Assembly (NCBI GenBank): GCA_038534295.1
Contig: JBCAXA010000005.1
Span: forward strand, 124,001 to 188,000
Source of the DNA: JBCAXA01 sp038534295
Lineage (GTDB): Bacteria > Pseudomonadota > Gammaproteobacteria > Steroidobacterales > Woeseiaceae
Length of the DNA stretch: 64,000 nt
Direction: 5' to 3'
The notes beneath the pieces are model-generated. The model ran no database searches and was not told the DNA's origin. It worked only from the letters and a program-made list of their open reading frames with translations. Positions 52,521 through 60,217 of the stretch are shown piece by piece (the first letter of the stretch is position 1; each line of letters begins with the position of its first letter). The position numbers and the translations under genes are program-made.

Positions 52521-54265
52521 TGGCAGCAATCGTGTTGCAGGTCGCCAGTCTGGTGTTTGCGATCGCCTCCGTGCTGGTCGCCGTCGTCTGGCTGGCGGAC
52601 CGTTACTTGCCGGCCCGTTTCGTCCAAGAGCGCCACGACATTGCGGTGGTGACGATATTGCTAGTGCCGATCCTCTTTTTGTTGGCTTTGCGACCAGCAC
52701 TGCCGGAAACGGTGACTCCGGCCGCAGCGCTGGCGCCGTTGGACGAAGCGCTAAGCACCGTCACGCAGACGGCAGTGACAGCCGGTCAATCGCCCGACTC
52801 GGCCATCTCCGTTCAAACGGCGGCGGCAATTCCATGGACCGAGCTGGCCATAGGGCTCTGGGCATTGGTCAGTCTGATTCTTGCCGCGCGAATTGCGTTG
52901 GAGCTACGCGCAGTGCTTAGACTCAAAGCCGAATCTCGCCTCGACGATCGTCATGCGCGCATTCGCCTGTCCCGTCCTATCCCGATTCGAACCGCGCGGC
53001 ACATTCATTCGCCAATGCTCGTCGGCTATTTCCGCCCGGTAATTCTGCTGCCCGAGCGCGCTGGAGAAGAGACCGTCTCCTCGGCCGTCCTCGAGCACGA
53101 GGTCGCGCACGCGGTGCGCAGCGACGCATGGGTTGCGCTCGCATTACGCATCACCATGGCCGTTTTCTGGTGGATCGTGCCGCTGCGGCTGCTGAATCCG
53201 ATTATTGATCGCTCGCGTGAAATGTTGGCGGATACCTATGCGGCCGAGAGGACCGGCGCTCCGGTTGAGCTGGCACACGCCCTGCTCGACACGGCGGCGT
53301 ATCCGCTCGCGAAATCGGTGCCGGCGTTGGCTGCCGGCGCACACGGCTCGGCGTTGCCGGAGCGCATCCGGCGTCTGGCCGAGCAAAACCGCTGGCAGCC
53401 GCGAACGACATGGGCGCGATTTTCAATGTTGCTGCCTGCCTTGGTCGTTGCCGCGTGGATCATGACGCCGCGTTTCGGCGAAGCTCAAGACAGTTCGACC
53501 GATGCGGAGGACATCATCAGCGCATGGGTAGATCGCGGCGCCGATGCCGATCTGCCGCTGTACCGCGCAGCTCGATCGGGCCGTCTGGAAGAAGTCCGCC
53601 GCCTCGTTGCAGCAGGCGAAGATCCAAGCGCACTGTCGGACGGCGACGGCACACCGCTGATGGCGGCTATCCGCGGCCGGCACTTCGATGTAATGGAGTT
53701 CTTGTTAGCGTCCGGCGCGGATCCGAACACCGTTGCCCCCGGCGATGGAACAGCGCTCATCGCCGCCGTGCGGCTCGGCGAGCCGGACCTGGTGCGCCGG
53801 CTGCTCGATGCCGGCGCCGACCCGAGTCTTGCCGTGCGCGGCGACGGCAGCCCATTGATCTCCGCGGCAAATCGCGGCTTGACCGACGTCATTGACCTGT
53901 TGCTTGCTGCCGGCGGCGACCCGAACGGCGCGAGCCCGCGCGACGGTAACCCGCTGATTGCGGCCGCCCTCGCCGGCGAGGTAGCGGCGACAGAACGCTT
54001 GCTTGCGGCCGGCGCAGACCCTAACGGTTTCGTGTATCGCGACGAAATGCCGCTCATCAATGCCGCTCAACAAGGTCATCTCGATGTGCTCAACGTGCTG
54101 ATAGCCGCGGGCGCCGATGTGTCGTTGACCGTACAGACACCGCACCACGATCCCGGTGGTCCGTACCGCTCGCCGCTGAGCGAAGCGGAGCGGCACGGCC
54201 ACGAAGACGTCGTGCGCCGACTGCGCGAACTGGGTGCCGAACACCGCGTACCCGACGACGAGTAG
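52517..54265 (+). CDS. M56 (BlaR1-like) membrane metallopeptidase fused to ankyrin repeats
   Basis: 582 residues; ATG 52517 lies inside the stop region of the BlaI gene. Four membrane helices are visible: ~5-27, ~43-60, ~108-130 and one near ~310-325. The catalytic HEVAH motif lies at residues 194-198, with REMLADTYAAE supplying the third zinc ligand Glu/Asp region. After the last helix, where BlaR1 carries a penicillin-binding domain, this protein has about seven ankyrin repeats (~350-575): DGTPLMAAIRGRHFDVMEFLLASGADPN, GDGSPLISAANRGLTDVIDLLLAAGGDPN and others. The signal sensed is therefore probably a protein-protein contact. Confidence 0.9.
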   Translation: MMAAIVLQVASLVFAIASVLVAVVWLADRYLPARFVQERHDIAVVTILLVPILFLLALRPALPETVTPAAALAPLDEALSTVTQTAVTAGQSPDSAISVQTAAAIPWTELAIGLWALVSLILAARIALELRAVLRLKAESRLDDRHARIRLSRPIPIRTARHIHSPMLVGYFRPVILLPERAGEETVSSAVLEHEVAHAVRSDAWVALALRITMAVFWWIVPLRLLNPIIDRSREMLADTYAAERTGAPVELAHALLDTAAYPLAKSVPALAAGAHGSALPERIRRLAEQNRWQPRTTWARFSMLLPALVVAAWIMTPRFGEAQDSSTDAEDIISAWVDRGADADLPLYRAARSGRLEEVRRLVAAGEDPSALSDGDGTPLMAAIRGRHFDVMEFLLASGADPNTVAPGDGTALIAAVRLGEPDLVRRLLDAGADPSLAVRGDGSPLISAANRGLTDVIDLLLAAGGDPNGASPRDGNPLIAAALAGEVAATERLLAAGADPNGFVYRDEMPLINAAQQGHLDVLNVLIAAGADVSLTVQTPHHDPGGPYRSPLSEAERHGHEDVVRRLRELGAEHRVPDDE

Positions 54266-54297
54266 TCGCGAACCGCGAGCAATCGCGACGTATCGAA

Positions 54298-54331
54298 TAA
54301 AACGCCGCCGCGAGATTCCGTGGCGGCGTTT
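54298..54331 (+). terminator. Terminator after the M56-ankyrin gene
   Basis: The stem AAAACGCCGCCGCG / CGTGGCGGCGTTTT (one G-T pair) has a 6-base loop and is followed by CTTT. It also faces the convergent hydrolase, which ends at 54356. Confidence 0.85.
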
Positions 54332-54355
54332 TCTTTGCGTGGTCCGCGGCAACGG

Positions 54356-55246
54356 TCAGCGCGAGAAGAAACTGTCTACCACGGCGAAAAACTCTGCTGG
54401 TTTCTCAAAATGCGGTAGAGCACCGGTGTCAAACGCGTGCTGGGCCCAATTCTCTTTTTGTTCGGTCCACGCCGCGCCGCGAAAGTCTTGGAAGTCGCCC
54501 TTGGTACCGTGTGCCAGTAAAACCGGCATCGCTAGGCATTCGTAGATTGTCCGAACGTCGCGGCTGAACAGTGCGCCGCTGATAAAGGCGATAGGGGCGT
54601 ACTGTGCACCTGGCTGACGCGTGGTTGAGACATCGTACTCGGCCAGCCCGTCGTCAATGTCCGGTGAGCCCCACGTGCGTTTCAAGAAGTAACGAATCGT
54701 TCCGGGTCGAGTCAGCAATCGAAATGCACCGCTACCGACCCCTGCCAGCGATAAAAAACCGCTAAGCCAGCCGATCTCTCGGGAGCTCATCGGCTCGCCG
54801 CGTCGGTTTGTATCGCCCGCCCGGAAGCCGGTCGGAGTGACAAATACGAGCCGTTGGAACAAGTCGGGCGCTCGACCGGCCGCGCGACCAAGAAACTCCG
54901 ACGACAACGACAACGCGAGCGCATCCGGTGCGCAACTCGTCTCGTCGGCAATAAGCCGCGCCATCGCGTCGACCGCGTCGGTGTAAAGCGCAATGTCGTA
55001 GCGTCGGTTGCTGCGCTCTGCGTGACCAAACCCCGGCAAGTCGACTGCGTACACGCGACGCGACTGTCGATAGTGCTCAAAGATCGGCTTGACTTCGTAG
55101 GCGGACCCGGCCGCGTTAATACTGTGAATCAACAGTAACGGTGAACCGGTCCCAGCGACGTAGTACGCCAGCCGACCGGTCGGCGAGTCCACGTGACGCA
55201 GTTCGGCGTCGATAGCCTTTGGGAGGCGTTTTGTCATATGAGCCAT
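54356..55246 (-). CDS. Alpha/beta hydrolase
   Basis: About 296 residues from ATG 55246; ATG 55261 and 55237 are alternatives and no ribosome site is decisive. Fold signs are GTGSPLLLIHSINAAGSAYEVKP (strand and oxyanion region), RVYAVDLPGFGHAERSNRRYD, the nucleophile elbow ALALSLSSEFLGRAA and the late AMPVLLAHGTKGDFQDFRG. The elbow reads A-L-S-L-S-S, so the usual GxSxG glycines are replaced by Ala and Ser. The catalytic His is probably that of GALPHFEKPAEF. The substrate is unknown. No partner gene is adjacent. Confidence 0.78.
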   Translation of the reverse strand: MAHMTKRLPKAIDAELRHVDSPTGRLAYYVAGTGSPLLLIHSINAAGSAYEVKPIFEHYRQSRRVYAVDLPGFGHAERSNRRYDIALYTDAVDAMARLIADETSCAPDALALSLSSEFLGRAAGRAPDLFQRLVFVTPTGFRAGDTNRRGEPMSSREIGWLSGFLSLAGVGSGAFRLLTRPGTIRYFLKRTWGSPDIDDGLAEYDVSTTRQPGAQYAPIAFISGALFSRDVRTIYECLAMPVLLAHGTKGDFQDFRGAAWTEQKENWAQHAFDTGALPHFEKPAEFFAVVDSFFSR

Positions 55247-55477
55247 GGCACTTCGGTCCATGCACACTAGTCGATTCGATATTGGCTTGCACGACAAAGT
55301 GACGTTCGAGGCTCGCTCGCTCAGACGCATCCGCCCGTCGCGACCGACCAACTGTTCAACCTACGAAAACCTTTGTTCGGATGATTGTTAGACAAGCCTG
55401 AGTTTCGCCATAGGCCAACACCCGTTGCATCCAGTAGACTGAAACGGCAAGTAAGAATAAGCGTGGGGGTTCCAACT

Positions 55478-57748
55478 TTGTTTGACATTTCAGTCAGCCG
55501 GCAAATTCGGCGGACGGCAGTTCGCTGCGTCCTGGTTTTAGCCCTTGGTACTGTCAGTGCCTGTGGCGGCGGCGGCGGCGGTTCGGCACCCGCGCCATTG
55601 CCGCCAGCTAACTCACCGCCAACGCTGCTCGGTGATCTCAGCCCGACGTTCTCGGAAAATCAGATCGTATCGTTTTTTCTGTCGGTCGATGATCCGGAAG
55701 GCGATACCGTGACCATCACGGTCGGCAACTCGAGCGACGGTCAGTTCTTTACGCTAGATACCGGCAGCGGCGAGATTCGTAGTACGCAAGCATTCGACTT
55801 CGAGATGCCGCTCGACAGCAACACGGACAATGTCTACGAACAATTGGTCACGCTCGACGACGGCACGACGAGCGTCAATCGAACGGTGCGCGTGACCATT
55901 ACCAACGCGGAGGAACCACCGACCTGTGTCCCAGTGCCGGAAACAGCGGTCGATGAGAACACGACGGGTACGTTGGCAACGCTCATCGGCACTGATCCTG
56001 ATGCGGGCGACGAAGCCATTGCGGTCTTTGAAGATCTGATGGTCAGCGATATGCGGCTCGATGGGTCGCTGGCAATTGACCCGACGACCGGTGAGGTAAC
56101 CCTGACTTCGCCGCTCGACGCCGAAGCGTTCGCGGCCGACTTCAGCTTCATGGTGACCGCGAACTACCGGACCAATGGCCTTTTTGATCGCTGCAGCGTC
56201 ACGGTTGCGCTTAACGATTTGCCTACGCGGGTCACGTCCGGGGTTCTCCTAACTGACAACAAGGCGCAGCTTGAGCCATTGACGGACCTCAATGGCGGCG
56301 GCGTGGACGACTTTTGGCTGGCCGACGAGTCAGACGCCGTTGCCGCCGGCGAAATCGTTGGTTCATTGGTCTTCGGCGAAACGCTGTCCGCCGAAGTTCT
56401 CGCGAATGGTGCCGCCACCATCGACGTTGATGCACTATCGGCCACGCAAGCCCTGCGGATTACCGTTGCTTTTAATCGCGGCGGCGGGAATGCGACCGTC
56501 GCAAGCGCACTGCCGATCGCCGATCTTGACGGTGATGGCGACGATGACCTTTTGATCTTGACCAATCAGCCACCGAACGACGGGCTGGATCCGACTCGCC
56601 GGCCGTGGGGTTACGTTGTCTATGCCGCAACGATTGCCGGCAATGCCACGGGCTCACTTGATCTGAATACACTCGCGCCCACGGACGGCTTGAGCCTTAC
56701 GGGCCCCGTCGACTTTAACGGCACGTCGGCCGGTTACGCCGTGGCTGATGTTGACGGCGTGGTCGGCGACGAACTCGTCATCGGCTTGCCAGACTCACTG
56801 AGTTTCTCGTCTGAAGAAGGCACGCTCTACGTCGTCAATGGCACGGCACTGGCGGCAGCGAGCGGTAACCTTGATTTCGACCTCGAACCGTCGACTCGAA
56901 CGTTTGTCGGCCCGATCATCCCCGATCCAAGCTTTACTGTCGGCCCACCCACCATTGTCAGCGACTTGAGCGGTGACGGGATCAATGAACTCGTGCTGCA
57001 AAGCCGCCGGGCCGTTGCCATCGTTCCGAGTGCGAATCTTGTGGGCTCGTTAGGCGGATCGATCGAGACTCTGAACCCATTGCTGCTCGACCTCGGTGGC
57101 GATGTTGCCGGCGTCGTCGATTCTGGTGATCTCGACGCCGACACCACAAGCGACCTCTTGATTGTGCGAGGCGGCGGCGCCGCCGGCACCGAACAGGCCA
57201 GTGTCGTTTTCGGTGCTGCGCTGCAACCGATTGTGGCGTCGAATTCGACCGTCACCGTCGACGACACCAGTTTCGGGGCGGGCCAATACGTCGCAGTTAC
57301 ATCGACCGGCATCGGCGATCTATCCGAGCCGGTGACGCTCACTCGCATCGGCGATCTTGACGGCGATGGCCGCGATGAAGTTGCCTTCGGCCTGCTGAAC
57401 GACGCTGGCAATACGCCTGGATCTATCTACATTGTCCGTGGCGCGACGCTGTCGGGTTTGGCCGGCACGAGCTTTGACGTCGATACGTTTAGCGGAACGG
57501 ACGGCACGCGTATCTCGCCCGTACCGTTTCTGTTCAACTCGTTATCGACACAGCTAGCGCTAGCGCCCGACATCGACGGCGACGGTCTTCCCGAACTGTA
57601 CGTCGTCTCAAACCAACGTTTGCAAGCCGATCCGCCAGGCCTAGGCGCAATTGTGCTTTCTACCGATGTCAGCGCAGCTTTGGCAGCAGAGCAGCTGGAA
57701 ATCGATATGGCGGCGCTGTTCTTTGACGAAACACCGGTGAACCCATGA
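55478..57748 (+). CDS. Surface lipoprotein with cadherin-like and FG-GAP repeats
   Basis: About 756 residues from TTG 55478, which follows GGGGG by 6 bases. The leader ends in a lipobox, VLALGTVSACGGGGGG, then a short linker. Residues ~50-260 contain two cadherin-like units (FSENQIVSFFLSVDDPEGDTVTITV, VDENTTGTLATLIGTDPDAGDEAI). From ~265 come FG-GAP/integrin-alpha-like repeats with the calcium loop DxDGDGxDD (PIADLDGDGDDDLLIL, RIGDLDGDGRDEVAFG, APDIDGDGLPELYVV) at about 90-120-residue spacing, enough for a beta-propeller. It probably mediates adhesion or binding at the outer membrane. No catalytic motif was seen. Confidence 0.82.
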   Translation: MFDISVSRQIRRTAVRCVLVLALGTVSACGGGGGGSAPAPLPPANSPPTLLGDLSPTFSENQIVSFFLSVDDPEGDTVTITVGNSSDGQFFTLDTGSGEIRSTQAFDFEMPLDSNTDNVYEQLVTLDDGTTSVNRTVRVTITNAEEPPTCVPVPETAVDENTTGTLATLIGTDPDAGDEAIAVFEDLMVSDMRLDGSLAIDPTTGEVTLTSPLDAEAFAADFSFMVTANYRTNGLFDRCSVTVALNDLPTRVTSGVLLTDNKAQLEPLTDLNGGGVDDFWLADESDAVAAGEIVGSLVFGETLSAEVLANGAATIDVDALSATQALRITVAFNRGGGNATVASALPIADLDGDGDDDLLILTNQPPNDGLDPTRRPWGYVVYAATIAGNATGSLDLNTLAPTDGLSLTGPVDFNGTSAGYAVADVDGVVGDELVIGLPDSLSFSSEEGTLYVVNGTALAAASGNLDFDLEPSTRTFVGPIIPDPSFTVGPPTIVSDLSGDGINELVLQSRRAVAIVPSANLVGSLGGSIETLNPLLLDLGGDVAGVVDSGDLDADTTSDLLIVRGGGAAGTEQASVVFGAALQPIVASNSTVTVDDTSFGAGQYVAVTSTGIGDLSEPVTLTRIGDLDGDGRDEVAFGLLNDAGNTPGSIYIVRGATLSGLAGTSFDVDTFSGTDGTRISPVPFLFNSLSTQLALAPDIDGDGLPELYVVSNQRLQADPPGLGAIVLSTDVSAALAAEQLEIDMAALFFDETPVNP

Positions 57749-57883
57749 TGTAGGAATGCCGCGAGACGTTTGCACGAACGTCGGCAGTTTCGCTAGCCTC
57801 AAGGATTGCTGCTTCTCGCCGGGCATCGCAGCGCCAGATCGGCCGCTCCGCCCAGCGTAGCTTGGCCGTCAAGGGGGTGTTCG

Positions 57884-58426
57884 ATGGTGAAAATAGCAAT
57901 CGGGTGTTTGCTGGTTATGCTGGCGCCGCTTGCGGTGGCCGACTGGACGTCCGCATCGCCGCAAGATGCGTGCATGGAGGGACCCACCGCGCAATTTGGA
58001 CGCTACATCGGCGACTGGAAGATCACCGACACAGTGCTCAAACAAGACGGTAGCGCGTGGCAACCAGGTGCCGGTGCTCGTTGGGTATTTCAATGCGTTG
58101 GCGACGGTACAGCCGTACAGGACTACTGGATGCCAGCGGGCGGCGGCTTCGGCACAAACCTTCGCCGTTACAATGCGGAGCGCGAGCGGTGGGAGATCAT
58201 TTGGTCTGCCAACACCCTCCCGGGTCTGATGCAAATCGAAGCCGAGCAACAAGACGACGGCAGCCTGCTCATGACCATTTTGTCGCCGCAGCAGACGCCA
58301 CCACGGCGCATCATTTTTTATCCGCCGGATGACGGCGGCTGGAACTGGGTCCAACAGATGTCTTTCGACCAGGAGAAAACCTGGATCGACGTCTACAAGA
58401 TTCGTGCGACACCGTGGAGTGAGTAG
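57884..58426 (+). CDS. Exported protein, DUF1579-like beta barrel
   Basis: About 180 residues. ATG 57884 follows GGGGGTG, and the signal peptide is AIGCLLVMLAPLAVA. The mature part fits the 'polyketide-cyclase/DUF1579-like' pattern of a GDWxxxD...GxxWQ start (IGDWKITDTVLKQDGSAWQPG) followed by strands such as WVFQCVGDGTAVQDYWMP, YNAERERWEIIWSANT and LMTILSPQ. No catalytic residues are obvious. It is followed 5 bases later by a membrane-protein gene and is probably cotranscribed with it. Confidence 0.6.
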   Translation: MVKIAIGCLLVMLAPLAVADWTSASPQDACMEGPTAQFGRYIGDWKITDTVLKQDGSAWQPGAGARWVFQCVGDGTAVQDYWMPAGGGFGTNLRRYNAERERWEIIWSANTLPGLMQIEAEQQDDGSLLMTILSPQQTPPRRIIFYPPDDGGWNWVQQMSFDQEKTWIDVYKIRATPWSE

Positions 58427-58431
58427 CGGCA

Positions 58432-58977
58432 ATGCGTGCGCGCAATGACGGGAACCCGAATCGGGCGATCGGCCGACCTGCTCCAATCAGGACGACTTTC
58501 ATCGCGACCGCCGTCGTTGCGTTGGCAACTGTGTCGTTTTCGACGGCGCACGCCACCGAATTTGAGTCGGGCCACGGCGCGCTGCAGGTATTCGACGCCG
58601 ACGGCATGGCGTCCATGCCGCTCTGGGTCAAGGTCTGGCTGGCGATCATGCTCGGGACTTTCGCGTCGGGCCTGCTATTCGTGTGGCGACAGCCGCTCGC
58701 GCGGTGGGCCGTAGGCGGGATCTTGACGTCCTTTTTCGTGACGCCGTGGATCTTCCGTGCCCTTGGGCTGCCCTATTTGTCAGGGGCAATCGCGATTGGG
58801 CACCTTGTATTTTGGACCCCAGCGCTGTTGCTCCTGCTGCTACGGCGACCGTTCTCGAACGCCAGCGAAGGACGCTGGTTTCGAGCCTGGTCGGGTGCAA
58901 TGACCGCAGTCATGCTCTTTTCGTTTGTCTTCGACATCCGCGACGCTGCGATTTACATCGAACACTTTGTCGGCTGA
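58432..58977 (+). CDS. Membrane protein of unknown function
   Basis: 181 residues from ATG 58432. A signal or first helix (TTFIATAVVALATVSFSTAHA) is followed by a short periplasmic stretch (FESGHGALQVFDADGMASMP) and four helices: VWLAIMLGTFASGLLFVW, GGILTSFFVTPWIFRAL, IAIGHLVFWTPALLLLLL and WSGAMTAVMLFSFVFDI. I do not recognise the family. It lies 5 bases after the DUF1579-like gene. Confidence 0.65.
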   Translation: MRARNDGNPNRAIGRPAPIRTTFIATAVVALATVSFSTAHATEFESGHGALQVFDADGMASMPLWVKVWLAIMLGTFASGLLFVWRQPLARWAVGGILTSFFVTPWIFRALGLPYLSGAIAIGHLVFWTPALLLLLLRRPFSNASEGRWFRAWSGAMTAVMLFSFVFDIRDAAIYIEHFVG

Positions 58978-59144
58978 CTACCAAGCGGTCGTGTGCACGA
59001 CAAGCTCTGAACCGCTTGCGAGCAAAGGCCGCCGTCGAGAAAGAAATCGCGATCTAACTTCTAAGCCGAACGACAGATGCGTTTACTCGCAGCGACAAAG
59101 ACGAGACCTGCCACTACTCTGGACGTTTCTGACGGTGAGAAGAC

Positions 59145-59516
59145 CTAGTACGTCCCGACGATCTCGTAGCCGCCGCTTACCTTCCGGTACGTGATCCCGG
59201 CGTATTGATACAGGTTTTCCCGGCTGTCGTAGATGCGCCTTGCATCACGCGGTAACGACGGGACTCGAGCGCCGATGGGCGGGGCGACGGCTTCGAAGCC
59301 GCTGTCTATCTCTCGATAAAAGCGCCCGTCATGGAAAAAATAACGTGCGCCGTCGTGAGCGATCCGACGCGCGCCGGTTGGCATACGCGTTAGCCGGTGG
59401 CCGACACCAGGTCCGGGCGGCGGACCCGCTGGTGGCGGCGGAGGTGGCGCCTGCGCTAGCGACGACTCAGCCATGCAAACGGACAAAAAGATGAGCGCCT
59501 GTCGTCGATTCATCAT
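59145..59516 (-). CDS. Small exported protein with DUF6515-like repeats
   Basis: 123 residues with a signal peptide (ALIFLSVCMAESSLAQ) and a proline/glycine-rich linker (APPPPPPAGPPPGPG). The mature domain, ARYFFHDGRFYREIDSGFEAVAPPIGARVPSLPRDARRIYDSRENLYQYAGITYRKVSGGYEIVG, has the Y-x-DG-x-FY ... PPxGAxVPxLP ... YxGxxYR pattern of DUF6515. These are periplasmic or surface proteins of unknown role. It stands alone. Confidence 0.7.
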   Translation of the reverse strand: MMNRRQALIFLSVCMAESSLAQAPPPPPPAGPPPGPGVGHRLTRMPTGARRIAHDGARYFFHDGRFYREIDSGFEAVAPPIGARVPSLPRDARRIYDSRENLYQYAGITYRKVSGGYEIVGTY

Positions 59517-59887
59517 TGATCATTGCCTTTGCTACGGTGTGCCCACGCCGCGCATCCGCAGCTTGGCAGCGGCCGATGACGACGGTCTGCGAATCAGGTC
59601 GGCGTTCTAGTCGAGCACCAAGTCGATTCACCCCTTCATCGTGCCACCGGCTCCGCAGTTTTCACATGACCGCATTTGCACACTCTCCAGTGCGCAAATG
59701 ATGCATAACGGCGCCTGTCCTTCCGGAGTAAGCACCCGAGCTGGCGAGGCTCTACGAAAGTTTTCAACAACTTCAGTGAAACGCCTTGCGGTCCCTGCGC
59801 CGGCGCTTCCACATCTCGTTGGCGTTGAGATACACTGCTCGCGCCCGGCATAGCGCCGACACAACAACAAGAAAAAAGGAGGAGCGC
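59517..59887. other. Intergenic region, nothing recognised
   Basis: 370 bases carry no supported gene, RNA or clear palindrome apart from the AAAGGAGGAG ribosome site (~59875-59884) of the next gene. Short open frames here lack ribosome sites and look like no known protein. Confidence 0.5.
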
Positions 59888-60085
59888 ATGAAGACAATTG
59901 GAATGTGGCTAGCGATTTTTGGTGGCGGATCTTTTCTTTTGAATATGATCGGCTATGAGTTTGCACTCATCGGCTGGATCGATAACTGGGGCCCTGACGT
60001 TGGCATGGGCATCCGGATCGGCATGATCGTCGTTGGAGCGGTCATGTTTTTCTTGGGGATGAAACAAGAGCAGGCGACCGAATAG
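59888..60085 (+). CDS. Small two-helix membrane protein
   Basis: 65 residues from ATG 59888, preceded by a near-consensus AAAGGAGGAG. Two hydrophobic segments: GMWLAIFGGGSFLLNMIGYEFALIGWI, then MGIRIGMIVVGAVMFFLGM, with a short acidic end. The family is unknown; it resembles small inner-membrane proteins found singly in many proteobacteria. The strong ribosome site and following terminator argue that it is expressed. Confidence 0.72.
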   Translation: MKTIGMWLAIFGGGSFLLNMIGYEFALIGWIDNWGPDVGMGIRIGMIVVGAVMFFLGMKQEQATE

Positions 60086-60114
60086 CGCCGGGAAATCAGC
60101 GTAGTTCTACCAGC

Positions 60115-60148
60115 AAACGCCGGTCTGTCCGCCACAGGCCGGCGTTTT
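60115..60148 (+). terminator. Terminator after the small membrane protein gene
   Basis: AACGCCGG and CCGGCGTT pair around a ~15-base loop and are followed by a T-run. It lies 30 bases past the stop. Confidence 0.8.
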
Positions 60149-60165
60149 TCGTTCTCGAAATGCAA

Positions 60166-60202
60166 AAAAAAAGCCGCACCCGAGTGAGTGCGGCTTTTTT
60201 GT
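60166..60202 (-). terminator. Terminator of the third TonB receptor gene
   Basis: The stem AAAAAGCCGCAC / GTGCGGCTTTTT has an 8-base loop and an A9 run that reads as U-run on the minus strand. It lies 16 bases past the receptor stop. Confidence 0.9.
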
Positions 60203-60217
60203 TGGGAGCGCGTCCGC

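Noticed and set aside
52119..54265. Beta-lactam resistance operon
   Set aside because: The BlaI/M56 pair lacks a penicillin-sensor domain and no beta-lactamase or PBP gene is nearby.
57744..57765. Isolated REP-like fragment (GATGTAGGAATGCCGCG)
   Set aside because: Only the first 9 bases match the array elements and no hairpin arm follows; probably chance.
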